A DNA stretch of 64,000 nucleotides from Polynucleobacter arcticus (GTDB taxonomy: Bacteria; Pseudomonadota; Gammaproteobacteria; Burkholderiales; Burkholderiaceae). How positions within the stretch are numbered: position 1 is the stretch's first letter; the number at the start of each line of letters is the position of its first letter. A program made the position numbers and the translations under genes. A model generated the notes under the pieces. It was not told the DNA's origin. It did no database searches and worked only from the letters and a program-made list of their open reading frames with translations. Below, one piece after another: positions 1 to 7,910 of this stretch. The DNA lies in NCBI RefSeq assembly GCF_013307205.1, contig NZ_CP028940.1, positions 351,787 through 415,786 of the forward strand, given 5' to 3'.

Positions 1-2
1 TA

Positions 3-536
3 AACAAAGTGTATGACGGTAATACGACTGCAACTGTCAATCTGAGTGCAACACCGCTGGCTGGCGATACTGTTTCTTCAAGCTATACAGCAGCGAGTTT
101 TCTAGATGCGTCTGTGGGTGGTGATAAACCAGTAAGTGTTGTGGGTATTGCAATAGCTGGAGCTGATGCAGCTAATTACCAGGCAAACAGTAGCGCCAGC
201 ACTACCGCTAGCATTACTCCGAATGGGGCGCCTGATCCTAGCAATAGCATTGTTGGACTAGAGGTAGTTCCAATAATCCCACCGGGTGCTAGCAACCAAG
301 CACCCCTTGCCTTACAGGAAGATATGCGTAACGGCGTCTCGAGTCCGTCCATAGTACCCTTGGTCGGAACTGGGCTTGCATCTGGATCTTTACTTGCACT
401 ACGGGGATCAAATCAATCCAGCCTCCTGATCATTGCAGATCCACAAAAAGGGGCTGAGCTTCAATCACTCTTTCCTGCCCCAGTAATTACGCCCTATCGA
501 GCACCTTACCGAGCCCCAAAACAAGGGCGTAATTAA
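3..536 (+). CDS. C-terminal end of a YDG-repeat surface/adhesin-type protein (5' part outside window)
   Basis: The reading frame is open at the left edge (Asn-Lys-Val-Tyr-Asp-Gly...) and ends at TAA 534-536, so only the last ~177 residues are seen. 'KVYDGNTTATV' is the start of a YDG repeat, a beta-sandwich unit found in tandem in long secreted proteins, often with an N-terminal filamentous-haemagglutinin secretion domain. The repeat runs to about residue 70 ('NYQANSSASTTASITPN'). A Pro/Ser-rich linker and a tail ending in repeated 'APYRAP' follow. No membrane anchor or LPXTG motif is visible in this part. Export by two-partner secretion is a family expectation, not something shown here. The GTG at position 9 is inside the repeat and is not the true start. 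Confidence 0.75.
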   Translation, partial: NKVYDGNTTATVNLSATPLAGDTVSSSYTAASFLDASVGGDKPVSVVGIAIAGADAANYQANSSASTTASITPNGAPDPSNSIVGLEVVPIIPPGASNQAPLALQEDMRNGVSSPSIVPLVGTGLASGSLLALRGSNQSSLLIIADPQKGAELQSLFPAPVITPYRAPYRAPKQGRN

Positions 537-548
537 TAGTAGAAGAAT

Positions 549-1187
549 GTGAAAATCTACACTAAACGTCTCGTCGCGTTGATGGCACTTGCTTCTATCA
601 CTAGCGCAGCCCATTATCTCGACAATCACATTGACCTCAGTCGTGATGCCAGAAACCTTGCGGCTTGGGTCATTGATTCGGCAAACAATCAAGATCTACC
701 ATTTATCATTATTGATAAGAAAGAGGCTAAGGTATTTATATTTCGGCCTAATGGCACCTTCTTGGCATCAAGTCCTGCATTAATCGGTAGAAAAATTGGC
801 GACGATATCACTCCGGGGGTAGGACAGAAGAGATTAGCTGAAATTAGCATCGAGGAGAGAACAACGCCTGCTGGCCGCTACTTAGCTGGACTAGGTACAA
901 GTATAGATAAATCGGAGTTAGTTTGGATAGACTACGAATCAGGTGTATCAATACACCCTGTGACCACAAGCAATCCGTCTGAACGTCGCCTTGAACGTCT
1001 AGCAAGCTCAAGAATCTCGGATCGTCGCATTACCTACGGCTGCGTTAATGTATCAAATCGCTTCTACAAAGAGGCTATACACCCGACATTTGAAAACAGT
1101 AGCGCAATTGTTTACATCCTTCCTGAAGTTCACTCTATAAAAACAGTGTTTGGAGCTGAAGCAGATTCATTCAGTCATCATGAATGA
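549..1187 (+). CDS. L,D-transpeptidase (YkuD)-like exported protein
   Basis: 212 residues from a GTG start with a purine-rich AGAAGA upstream; it lies 12 nt after the adhesin fragment and may be cotranscribed. Residues 5-21 are hydrophobic (signal peptide or anchor). The core matches the YkuD L,D-transpeptidase pattern: a conserved 'TTPAGRY' (about 105-111), His136 in 'SIHPV', and the active-site block 'ITYGCVNVS' with Cys165 as likely nucleophile. The usual His of the S/T-H-G-C motif is Tyr here (TYGC). Family members form 3-3 peptidoglycan cross-links or attach proteins to peptidoglycan. Whether this variant is active, and whether it handles the neighbouring surface protein, is inference. 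Confidence 0.7.
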   Translation: MKIYTKRLVALMALASITSAAHYLDNHIDLSRDARNLAAWVIDSANNQDLPFIIIDKKEAKVFIFRPNGTFLASSPALIGRKIGDDITPGVGQKRLAEISIEERTTPAGRYLAGLGTSIDKSELVWIDYESGVSIHPVTTSNPSERRLERLASSRISDRRITYGCVNVSNRFYKEAIHPTFENSSAIVYILPEVHSIKTVFGAEADSFSHHE

Positions 1188-1221
1188 TGATGCACCACGG
1201 CTAGTGATGTTAAGACAGAGG

Positions 1222-1722
1222 TTACTCAAATACTTTGATCTTTATTTGCAAAGATAGAGAGCCCGCCACTCTATTAGGAATGGTTGGAATCAGTAGTAGG
1301 TTCAGACCAATCAAATCACCCTCAAGCGATAAGGCGGGTAACACCGCAGGGAACCAGCCTCCATTATTGGTATTGGGATATCCATTAAACCCGCCTGCTA
1401 CTACCCCGACATGGATTGGGCCTATAGCGATGGGCTGCCAATAGGCACCAATATAGTTTGACTGATGGTAATGACTATTGCGGTAGGTACCGGCAGTGAG
1501 TGAGGTAACCGAGGAAAACTTGTATTCAGCACCAAATCCATAATTGAAAGAATTAAAGTCTTGATTACGATCAAAGTGATATGAATACATCCCTGGATTT
1601 AGCCATAACTCGTTTTTTTTCGTAGGCTCAATAATCTCAATCAAGCTATATGAATCGGCTAAACAGTGAGAGCTTAATAGAAGAAGAGAAGTGAGGATTG
1701 ATGCAGTAAATGACTTAATCAT
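1222..1722 (-). CDS. Small exported beta-barrel-like protein of unknown function
   Basis: 166 residues. Residues 1-22 form a clear signal peptide ('SILTSLLLLSSHCLA'). The mature part is rich in aromatic and glycine residues in alternating stretches ('FNYGFGAEYKF', 'SLTAGTYRNSHYH', 'HVGVVAGGFNGYP') and ends in an aromatic-acidic 'KIKVFE', which fits a small outer-membrane beta-barrel. The sequence loosely recalls PagP-sized barrels, but no acyltransferase catalytic residues can be assigned. It is convergent with the L,D-transpeptidase gene. Function unknown. Confidence 0.6.
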   Translation of the reverse strand: MIKSFTASILTSLLLLSSHCLADSYSLIEIIEPTKKNELWLNPGMYSYHFDRNQDFNSFNYGFGAEYKFSSVTSLTAGTYRNSHYHQSNYIGAYWQPIAIGPIHVGVVAGGFNGYPNTNNGGWFPAVLPALSLEGDLIGLNLLLIPTIPNRVAGSLSLQIKIKVFE

Positions 1723-1813
1723 TTCGAATGCTTCAAATTGGAAAGAGGCGGTACTGCGCGCTTAGAAATCGCCAAACAACTAAATGCCCGTAACAGCACC
1801 GACCCCATGAGAA

Positions 1814-2038
1814 TTATTTCGTTGCTGCTGGCTTGAGATCTTTTATTTGATCTTCAAAGAGCTTAATTTGCATCTCTACTTCGTCTTTGGTGATCCCATA
1901 AGCCTCCTGAATTTTTCCAGCTAACTCAATACGCTTACCTGCAATCAGATCAAGTTGGTCGTCTGTTAACTTTCCCCAGCGCGAGCGAATCTTACCCTTA
2001 AATTGTTTCCAATTTCCTTCGACGATATCCCAATTCAT
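1814..2038 (-). CDS. CsbD-family small stress protein
   Basis: 74 residues starting at the ATG complementary to 2036-2038, with AAAGGA upstream; a longer reading frame to 2068 lacks a good ribosome site. The start 'MNWDIVEGNWKQFKGK' followed by 'RWGKLTDDQLDLIAGKRIELAGKIQEAYG' is the typical CsbD/YjbJ repeat. These are abundant, very hydrophilic, mostly disordered proteins induced by general or osmotic stress; no biochemical activity is established. It lies divergently from the DUF3309 and BON genes, so the 2039-2215 region probably holds both promoters. Confidence 0.9.
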   Translation of the reverse strand: MNWDIVEGNWKQFKGKIRSRWGKLTDDQLDLIAGKRIELAGKIQEAYGITKDEVEMQIKLFEDQIKDLKPAATK

Positions 2039-2215
2039 AAAAATTCCTTTCGTTGTATGAGGAATCATCGTAGGTTAGATTCATCCATTTCTTAGTGCGA
2101 TGTCGTACAAAGCAGAATGTATTTTTATTCGCTGCCATATGTCTGCTACCGAACTGTGTTGAGTAAATTATTCCCGTAAATTGAACTTTTAGAAACTGAT
2201 AAAAAAGGATCTCCC

Positions 2216-2371
2216 ATGCTAGGAACGATTGTTTTAGTACTCTTAATTTTGATGTTATTGGGCGCCATTCCTGCATGGCCGCACAGTAGAAATTGGGGAT
2301 ATGCACCAAGCGGAGGACTGGGTTTAATTGTCATCGTGCTATTGATCCTTCTCCTCACCGGCAGAATTTAA
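2216..2371 (+). CDS. DUF3309 family small membrane protein
   Basis: 51 codons from ATG 2216 to TAA 2369-2371, preceded by an AAAAAAGGA ribosome site. The protein has two hydrophobic helices ('TIVLVLLILMLLGAI' and 'GLIVIVLLILLLTG') separated by a conserved polar loop 'PAWPHSRNWGYAPSGG'. This Trp/Pro/His loop and the ~50-residue length are the hallmark of DUF3309. Function unknown; such genes often sit with CsbD and BON-domain stress genes, as here. The next gene starts 21 nt downstream, so cotranscription is likely. Confidence 0.85.
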   Translation: MLGTIVLVLLILMLLGAIPAWPHSRNWGYAPSGGLGLIVIVLLILLLTGRI

Positions 2372-2392
2372 ATTCTTTACGAAAGAAATAAA

Positions 2393-2809
2393 ATGAAAAT
2401 TGATACTAGTTTTAAAGCGGTATTTGCCTCAATGATGATTGTTTCCGGACTAGCTGCCTGTGATAAGCCAGGCCCAGCCGAAACAGCAGGTAAAAAGATT
2501 GATCAAACAACTGAGAGCGTCAGCGCAGCTGTATCTAACTCAGCCGATAAGGCCAGCACAACTATCGCAGCACAAGGTAAAGAAGCTGGTCAAGCAATGA
2601 GCGATACTGAAATTACAGCAAAAATCAAAGCAATCTTGCTTAATGAACCTGGACTGGATTCTCTTAAAGTTACGGTTGATACAGTTAAGGGTATTGTGAC
2701 CCTATCAGGATCTGTGGCGAGCCAAGACAAGGCGGATAAAGTGATTAAATTATCTAAATCAGTAGATGGCGTTAAATCAGTCAATAGTAAATTAATGATT
2801 TCTAAATAA
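2393..2809 (+). CDS. BON-domain lipoprotein
   Basis: 138 residues. The N-terminus is a lipoprotein signal peptide ending in 'SGLAAC' (lipobox Cys22), followed by an Ala/Ser/Lys-rich helical linker (25-68) with apolipoprotein-like periodicity and one BON domain (about 69-137: 'SDTEITAKIKAILL ... VTVDTVKGIVTLSGSV ... KSVNSKL'). BON domains bind phospholipid surfaces; OsmY and DolP are known members, so a role in envelope integrity under osmotic stress is likely. The gene follows DUF3309 in the same direction and ends at a strong terminator. Confidence 0.88.
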   Translation: MKIDTSFKAVFASMMIVSGLAACDKPGPAETAGKKIDQTTESVSAAVSNSADKASTTIAAQGKEAGQAMSDTEITAKIKAILLNEPGLDSLKVTVDTVKGIVTLSGSVASQDKADKVIKLSKSVDGVKSVNSKLMISK

Positions 2810-2825
2810 TTTAATTGATGACAAT

Positions 2826-2852
2826 AAAAAAGCCGCTTCAAGCGGCTTTTTT
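2826..2852. terminator. Bidirectional Rho-independent terminator
   Basis: Stem AGCCGCT / AGCGGCT with a TCA loop (2831-2847), flanked by six A and six T. It lies between the convergent BON gene and glycine-zipper gene and can serve both. Confidence 0.9.
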
Positions 2853-2866
2853 ATCTAGTAACTAAA

Positions 2867-3148
2867 TCAGTTAACAGTAGATTTAGTCGAGTTTGATTTT
2901 GATTTTGGAGGATTTTTCTTTTGATCTTTTTCATACTGGTCATAGATATACCCTCCAGCTGCGCCAACTGCAGCACCGCCGGCAGCACCCCATAAGAGTC
3001 CACCACCTGTCAGAGCGCCGATACCAACGCCAGCTGCGGTACCGATGGCCGCCCCAGAAAGGGTTCGCTGTTGAGTGTCACTCATATTAGTGCAGGCAGA
3101 TAACGCCAAGATGGATGAAGCTGATAAAACGAGAATGGTTGTTTTCAT
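2867..3148 (-). CDS. Glycine-zipper (YMGG-like) lipoprotein
   Basis: 93 residues. A lipoprotein signal peptide ends in 'ALSAC' (Cys19). It is followed by 'RTLSGAAIGTAAGVGIGALTGG' and 'WGAAGGAAVGAAGGYIYDQYEKDQ', a double glycine-zipper segment of the Gly-zipper/YMGG family, and a Lys/Ser/Asn tail. Such proteins insert in or associate with the outer membrane (compare SlyB and OmpA-linked lipoproteins); the exact role is not known. The Rap1a-like gene lies 18 nt upstream in the same direction, so the two may form an operon. Confidence 0.85.
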   Translation of the reverse strand: MKTTILVLSASSILALSACTNMSDTQQRTLSGAAIGTAAGVGIGALTGGGLLWGAAGGAAVGAAGGYIYDQYEKDQKKNPPKSKSNSTKSTVN

Positions 3149-3166
3149 GATATTTTTCCTATTCGC

Positions 3167-3571
3167 TTAACGAACGATTTTGTTCACTGCATTTGCAGGC
3201 GACATACTTGAGGCATTGCAGGGAAAGCGTACCGCTAAAAAACGTAGCAATGTATCTGCTGCAGGTGCAGTGTTGTAGACGGGATTAGCCTTGACCCAAT
3301 CAACAAATTGACCCATCACTTCTCTGCGCGAGGGTGCTGGCTGAGTTACACAAACGAAATCGGGTGCTCTTTGGGGATAACGCGTAACCAAATAACTGTC
3401 AAAAACCCCTTGACCATAGATATCGCAATACGTCTGTGGCGCTGGGCTAGACTGGTCACTACAAACACCCACTAACTCTGAAGTGCTGATTGCCATGGGG
3501 CTACCTGTAGCAGCCACTACTACTCCCGCAGACATCAGCAATGAAGCTACAACTATTGATAACTTTTTCAT
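3167..3571 (-). CDS. Rap1a/Tai-like domain exported protein
   Basis: 134 residues from the ATG complementary to 3569-3571, preceded by AGAAGGTG; the longer frame to 3631 adds a non-signal-like leader. A Sec signal peptide (about 1-22, 'IVVASLLMSAGVVVAAT') precedes a domain with paired cysteines ('VCSDQ', 'YCDIYGQGVFDSYL', 'DFVCV', 'FPCNASS'). The pattern 'C..Y..G..D...' followed by 'WVKANPVYNTAPAADTLLRFLAVRFPC' matches the Rap1a/Tai family. That family includes immunity proteins against T6SS amidases, but many members are solitary periplasmic proteins. No effector is nearby, so an immunity role is not supported. Confidence 0.7.
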   Translation of the reverse strand: MKKLSIVVASLLMSAGVVVAATGSPMAISTSELVGVCSDQSSPAPQTYCDIYGQGVFDSYLVTRYPQRAPDFVCVTQPAPSRREVMGQFVDWVKANPVYNTAPAADTLLRFLAVRFPCNASSMSPANAVNKIVR

Positions 3572-3681
3572 AAGCACCTTCTCTTTCCAATTTAGACTAA
3601 TAAGAATCCAGTCTATTAAGCTCAATGGCATTGGTCTGTCTGCTATCAGACATAGGAAATTTAGCTTTGTAGGCGCTTTAA

Positions 3682-4581
3682 TTAGAAGCTGAGTATTTCT
3701 CTTTGGCTTTTAAATACCCTATCTTGATGTGTTATCGGGTCCTTAAAATACATCTCTTTTGCTAAGAGCTGCAGCGGTTTTGAGAAGTCTAGGTCATATT
3801 CCTGATACGGCGTTAGGATTGGGTAGATCTGATCATGGCGTATTGGAATTCCGAGAGCGTTGAGGTGGCAGCGTAGTTGGTGCTTTTTACCGCTACCTGG
3901 AGTTAAGCGATATTTAGCCCAGGGTGTATTTACTTCAATCAACTCAATATACGTATCTGTATTTGCTACACCTTCCACCTCCTCCATTTGCAGGAAATGT
4001 TCAGACTCTTGAATATTACTCTGATAAGTCATGGGCAATTTATCAATCAGATCTTCTGAATATGGCGCGATAGCCTCATAGACTTTCTTCACTACCCGAT
4101 CTCTAAAGAGGTTTTGATACTGCGCCCTCTCATTTGGATTGATTGAAAAAACCACTAAGCCAGCGGTATCACGATCGATACGATGAATTGGGCTCAATGT
4201 CTGTATACCGGTTTTCTTCTTGAGGCGATTGAGCAGCGTTTGATGTAAGTAAAGTCCACTTGGTGTGACTGGTAAAAAATGGGGTTTATCTACCACGAGA
4301 ATATGTTCGTCCTGAAATAAGATTGACTCTTCAAAAGGAAGCTCTGGTTCACGGGCTAAGCGCCGAAAATACATTAAGTGGATATTAGGCAAGTAGGCAT
4401 CACTGGCGGCGACCGCCTCCCCCTCCTGCGTGAACACCAAACCCTCTGCAAAACGGGCCTCCCACTCACTGGCGTCAATATGGGGGAAGTTCCCAATGAA
4501 AAAATCCAGCAAGCAAGGGTAATTCTGCCCTGCAGGCAAATAGACTCGAGAGGAGGAAACGCCTTCAGAGTTAACTTTCAT
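3682..4581 (-). CDS. RluA-family pseudouridine synthase
   Basis: 299 residues. The central motif 'HRIDRDTAGLVVFS' with catalytic Asp136 and the following 'YEAI', 'TPGSGKKHQLRCHLNALGIPI' block are those of the RluA/RluC/RluD class, which convert uridine to pseudouridine in rRNA or tRNA. No S4 RNA-binding domain is obvious at the N-terminus. The short N-terminal segment ('LDFFIGNFPHIDASEWEARF...') is typical of the smaller TruC/RluA-like group. The exact substrate cannot be told from sequence. It is divergent from the TauE/SafE gene. Confidence 0.88.
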   Translation of the reverse strand: MKVNSEGVSSSRVYLPAGQNYPCLLDFFIGNFPHIDASEWEARFAEGLVFTQEGEAVAASDAYLPNIHLMYFRRLAREPELPFEESILFQDEHILVVDKPHFLPVTPSGLYLHQTLLNRLKKKTGIQTLSPIHRIDRDTAGLVVFSINPNERAQYQNLFRDRVVKKVYEAIAPYSEDLIDKLPMTYQSNIQESEHFLQMEEVEGVANTDTYIELIEVNTPWAKYRLTPGSGKKHQLRCHLNALGIPIRHDQIYPILTPYQEYDLDFSKPLQLLAKEMYFKDPITHQDRVFKSQREILSF

Positions 4582-4712
4582 AAACCTTGGATTTCGCTTT
4601 CAATTAGATTGATGGGATTATCGCCTCCCCAATAGCTATCCTCCAAAAACCCCTCTAAAATGAGGCGGCATTACATCAAAGAATAATCGGATCCAACAGA
4701 ACTACAAGAACC

Positions 4713-5486
4713 ATGTTTGAACTCTCCGCCTTCGACATCAGCTTACTGCTCGCCTGCGCCTTGTTTGCAGGACTGGTTGATTCCATTATGGGTGGTGGTG
4801 GCATGATTCAGGTGCCCGCTCTCTTTGCCGTGCTACCCGGCTTTCCACCGGCCACCCTACTCTCCGTTAATAAGTTTGGTTCGATTGTGGGTACCATTGG
4901 CTCAGCTATTCAGTACAGCAGAGCCAATAAAAGCCCTCGGGGCTTAGTCATGATTTCTTCTGCGTTTGCGTTCTTTGCCTCGGTTGCCGGCGCCTATCTT
5001 GTGACTCAACTGCCCACTCAATGGCTCAGGGGCGCCCTGCCATTTTTATTGATAGGCCTGCTCATTGTGAATATTAAATCCAGTGCAGGACTGATTCATG
5101 AACCCAAGCACCAGCACCATAAACAAAAAGCGATAGCCTCAACTGGTGCCGGAATCATTGGTTTTTATGATGGCTTTTTGGGGCCTGGGGCCGGTGCTTT
5201 TTATAAGTTGCTTTACACCCGCTTTTTAGGGTTTGATTTTTTACGCGCTGCAGCGCCCGCCAAGTGCCTCAATATTGCCTCCAATTTAGGGGCGCTTTGC
5301 GTCTTTTTCTATCTAGGATATTTTGACTGGAAGCTCGGCATACTCTTAGCCAGTGCCAACCTGATAGGCGGTCAAATCGGTACTAAGATTGCTATCAAAC
5401 ACGGTAATGCTTTTATCCGTAAGGGTTTCTTTATTCTGGTAACCGTACTCATCATTAAAACCTTCTATGATGCTTTCCTGAAATAG
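4713..5486 (+). CDS. TauE/SafE (TSUP) family membrane permease
   Basis: 257 residues with about eight hydrophobic segments. The N-terminal 'ALFAGLVDSIMGGGGMIQVPALF' and the mid-protein repeat 'GIIGFYDGFLGPGAGAFYKLLY' are the duplicated signature of the TSUP family. Members export sulfite, sulfoacetate or related organosulfur anions across the inner membrane; the closest type looks like YfcA. The substrate is not predictable, and the neighbours (RluA-type synthase, UspA) give no clue. Length is normal. Confidence 0.88.
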   Translation: MFELSAFDISLLLACALFAGLVDSIMGGGGMIQVPALFAVLPGFPPATLLSVNKFGSIVGTIGSAIQYSRANKSPRGLVMISSAFAFFASVAGAYLVTQLPTQWLRGALPFLLIGLLIVNIKSSAGLIHEPKHQHHKQKAIASTGAGIIGFYDGFLGPGAGAFYKLLYTRFLGFDFLRAAAPAKCLNIASNLGALCVFFYLGYFDWKLGILLASANLIGGQIGTKIAIKHGNAFIRKGFFILVTVLIIKTFYDAFLK

Positions 5487-5605
5487 CTTGTCGTCTAAGC
5501 AACAACCGCCCTCGATCAGTCAATTTTTAATAGATTTATCATAATTTTCATAGTAAATTAGAACGATGCAGGTGCAGTTTCTTAACTAAAAAAATAGAGG
5601 GACAA

Positions 5606-6031
5606 ATGAAAATACTATTACCAGTAGACGGCTCCAAATCCGCACTCAATGCAGCAAAGTATGTTGCTAAGTTAGCCAAAGATTTGCGTACCAAGCCTAC
5701 CGTGACATTAATTAGCGTTCACGATGACATTGGCCTGGGCCATGTGAAGCAGTTTGTTGCCGCCAGTGTAGTCAATGACTATCTTCATGAAGTGAGTGAA
5801 AAAGAATTAAAGTCTTCTCAAAAGGCGCTGGATGCAGCTGGTGTAAAGCACAGCATGGTCATTAAGCGTGGCAATGTTGCTGGTGAAATTCTTGCTCTAG
5901 CAAATAAAGAAAAGTTTGATCTCATTGTGATGGGCTCAAAAGGTAGAACTGGCATTATTGATGCCTTGATGGGCTCCATTGCTCAAAAGGTTAGCAATAC
6001 GGCCAAGCAGCCTGTTCTATTAATTAAGTAA
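5606..6031 (+). CDS. Universal stress protein UspA family
   Basis: 141 residues with a good ribosome site (AGAGGGA). A single Usp domain starts 'MKILLPVDGSKSALNAAKYV' and ends with the ATP-binding loop 'VMGSKGRTGIIDALMGSIAQKV' (G-x2-G-x9-G-S). It is therefore an ATP-binding UspA-like protein, soluble and cytoplasmic, expected to be induced by starvation or stress. It is monocistronic: a strong terminator begins 33 nt after the stop. Confidence 0.93.
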   Translation: MKILLPVDGSKSALNAAKYVAKLAKDLRTKPTVTLISVHDDIGLGHVKQFVAASVVNDYLHEVSEKELKSSQKALDAAGVKHSMVIKRGNVAGEILALANKEKFDLIVMGSKGRTGIIDALMGSIAQKVSNTAKQPVLLIK

Positions 6032-6064
6032 TGGTTAAATAGAACTCGGAGATTCATGCGTAAC

Positions 6065-6090
6065 AGGCCGTCTTCATGACGGCCTTTTTT
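6065..6090 (+). terminator. Rho-independent terminator of uspA
   Basis: Stem AGGCCGTC / GACGGCCT with TTCAT loop, followed by TTTTT. It overlaps the first possible start codon (6076) of the next small gene, which argues that gene starts further downstream. Confidence 0.9.
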
Positions 6091-6339
6091 ATGGGCTACA
6101 CAATGAGCATTCTGCTTCTCTTATTTGCACCAGGCCTCTTCGCCATTTACTGGTTTATTCGCCTACAAATCTGCCTATCAAGAGTGCGCTACCTAGTCGA
6201 TACCTACGGCATGGACCGTAAGAAGTTGCGTAAACTTTCCTGCAAAGAAATCAAAACACTGCGCAATTCAATTGATGCTCTTAGGCATACGGATGATGCA
6301 TTTAGCCTAGAGAATCTTGTGAGGCCTTACAGAACTTAA
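6091..6339 (+). CDS. Hypothetical small membrane-anchored protein
   Basis: About 78-82 residues, with one strong N-terminal transmembrane helix ('MSILLLLFAPGLFAIYWFIRL') and a basic cytoplasmic tail ('SRVRYLVDTYGMDRKKLRKLSCKEIKTLRNSIDAL'). The frame is open from ATG 6076, but that codon lies in the terminator stem of uspA; ATG 6091 or ATG 6103 are more credible starts. No clear ribosome site decides between them. I do not recognise the family. It is convergent with acr3, only 3 nt separating the stops. Confidence 0.5.
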   Translation: MGYTMSILLLLFAPGLFAIYWFIRLQICLSRVRYLVDTYGMDRKKLRKLSCKEIKTLRNSIDALRHTDDAFSLENLVRPYRT

Positions 6340-6342
6340 AGT

Positions 6343-7389
6343 CTATCTTTTTGTAAAGTAGCGCTCTTTAAACCACAAAGCAACAGTTACCAAACCAATC
6401 ATGATGGGTACCTCAACTAGCGGACCAATCACGGCTGCAAATGCGGCTCCAGAATTGATTCCAAATACGGCAATCGCTACGGCTATAGCTAGCTCAAAGT
6501 TGTTACTTGATGCTGTAAAGGATAAGGTGCAGCAACGCTTGTAATCAATACCCATCTTGCCTGTGACCAAGAAGGTCAACAGGAACATGATGAGGAAGAA
6601 GATGAGTAGAGGAACTGCAATCGTCAATACATCCATTGGCAGACTGAGAATGAGCTTACCCTTCAGGCTAAACATCACTACAATGGTGAATAGCAGAGCA
6701 ATTAAGGTGAGCTTTCCGATACGGGGTACAAACTGCTCGTGGTATCGATCCTTGGACATGAACTTGAGCAGGACTACTCGAGTCAAAATACCAGCAATGC
6801 ATGGCACGCCAAGATAGATAAAGACACTCTCTGCAATCTGCCCCATACTCACGCTGACAGTCGATGCCGCTAAACCAAAGTATGGCGGCAGAACTGTGAG
6901 AAAAACATAGGCGTACACACTAAAGAACAAGACTTGGAAGATGGCATTAAATGCCACCAGTCCCGCTGCATACTCCGTTGAGCCCTTGGCAAGGTCATTC
7001 CATACGATCACCATGGCGATACATGGCGCAATACCAATCAGAATCAAACCGGCCATATACTCCGGCTGATCTGGCACAAAGATGATGGCCAAAAAGAACA
7101 TTAATACCGGCGCCACAATCCAGTTCATCAATATCGATATCAGAAAAATGCGCTTGTCTTTGAATACATCGGGTAAGTCTTCGTAACGCACTTTTGCAAA
7201 CGGCGGATACATCATCAATATCAGTCCAATGGCGATGGGGATATTGGTAGTACCAACCTGAAATGAATTAACCAAACCCTCAATGCCAGGAAATACAAAG
7301 CCTAGGGCGATACCAAAAGCCATAGCGGCAAAGATCCATACCGTGAGGTAGCGATCAAGAAAAGAGAGTTTTTTAGTTAAGGTATTCAT
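6343..7389 (-). CDS. acr3: Acr3-type arsenite efflux permease
   Basis: 348 residues, about ten transmembrane segments, the normal length for bacterial Acr3. Conserved features are '[19 protein letters not shown]', '[18 protein letters not shown]' with the essential Cys123, and '[20 protein letters not shown]'. The protein expels arsenite, using membrane potential, and is unrelated in fold to E. coli ArsB. It is the last gene of arsR-arsC-acr3 on the minus strand, 41 nt after arsC. Confidence 0.95.
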   Translation of the reverse strand: MNTLTKKLSFLDRYLTVWIFAAMAFGIALGFVFPGIEGLVNSFQVGTTNIPIAIGLILMMYPPFAKVRYEDLPDVFKDKRIFLISILMNWIVAPVLMFFLAIIFVPDQPEYMAGLILIGIAPCIAMVIVWNDLAKGSTEYAAGLVAFNAIFQVLFFSVYAYVFLTVLPPYFGLAASTVSVSMGQIAESVFIYLGVPCIAGILTRVVLLKFMSKDRYHEQFVPRIGKLTLIALLFTIVVMFSLKGKLILSLPMDVLTIAVPLLIFFLIMFLLTFLVTGKMGIDYKRCCTLSFTASSNNFELAIAVAIAVFGINSGAAFAAVIGPLVEVPIMIGLVTVALWFKERYFTKR

Positions 7390-7430
7390 ACTTGTGTTTA
7401 AGTTGTATTTAGACTGCGCTTAGATTGCGT

Positions 7431-7910
7431 TTAAATTGATATATGGATTGATTTCAGGGTCATAGAGTCTAATTTCTCCAGAGGCATGCTAGCCAGAATA
7501 TCAATCCGTTTCTTGAGACCATTCATCACCGTATTAAATGCAGCTCTTTTTTCTAACTCAGTACCCTGCACTTGCGAGGGATCAGGAAAGCCCCAATGGG
7601 CTGTAGCCGGTTGCCCAGGCCAGAATGGACAAACCTCACCGGCAGCGTTGTCGCAAACCGTGATGATGAAGTCCATCTTTGGTGCATCGGGCTGCGCATA
7701 GACATCCCAGCTTTTAGATTTCAATAGTGCACGATCCATTCCTAACTCTGCCGCAATATCTGCCGCAATCGGATTAACGCTCGTCCCTGGAGTGGATCCT
7801 GCCGAGTAACCTGCAAACTTACCACTAGGGTGAGTAGATGCCAAAGCCTCGCCTAGTATCGAGCGTGCGGAGTTGTGGGTACAAAGAAAAAGAATGTTGT
7901 AAGTTTTCAT
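7431..7910 (-). CDS. arsC: Arsenate reductase, low-molecular-weight phosphatase type
   Basis: 159 residues. The phosphate-binding loop C-x5-R is 'CTHNSAR' (Cys10-Arg16), the catalytic Asp is in 'GFPDPSQV' (Asp110), and two more cysteines in 'VCDNAAGEVCPFWPG' (Cys86, Cys94) match the Cys triad of ArsC enzymes that relay a disulfide to thioredoxin. It reduces arsenate to arsenite for export by the downstream Acr3. Its start overlaps the arsR stop by 4 nt (ATGA), indicating translational coupling. Confidence 0.94.
   Translation of the reverse strand: MKTYNILFLCTHNSARSILGEALASTHPSGKFAGYSAGSTPGTSVNPIAADIAAELGMDRALLKSKSWDVYAQPDAPKMDFIITVCDNAAGEVCPFWPGQPATAHWGFPDPSQVQGTELEKRAAFNTVMNGLKKRIDILASMPLEKLDSMTLKSIHISI

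Noticed and set aside
1719..1808. A 30-codon minus-strand frame whose stop overlaps the start of the beta-barrel-like gene (ATGA)
   Set aside because: Too short, no recognised family and no clear ribosome site; the overlap alone does not support a gene.
3167..3571. Rap1a/Tai-like protein as a T6SS immunity gene
   Set aside because: No Ssp/Tae-type amidase effector or T6SS gene is in the window; the family is often found alone.
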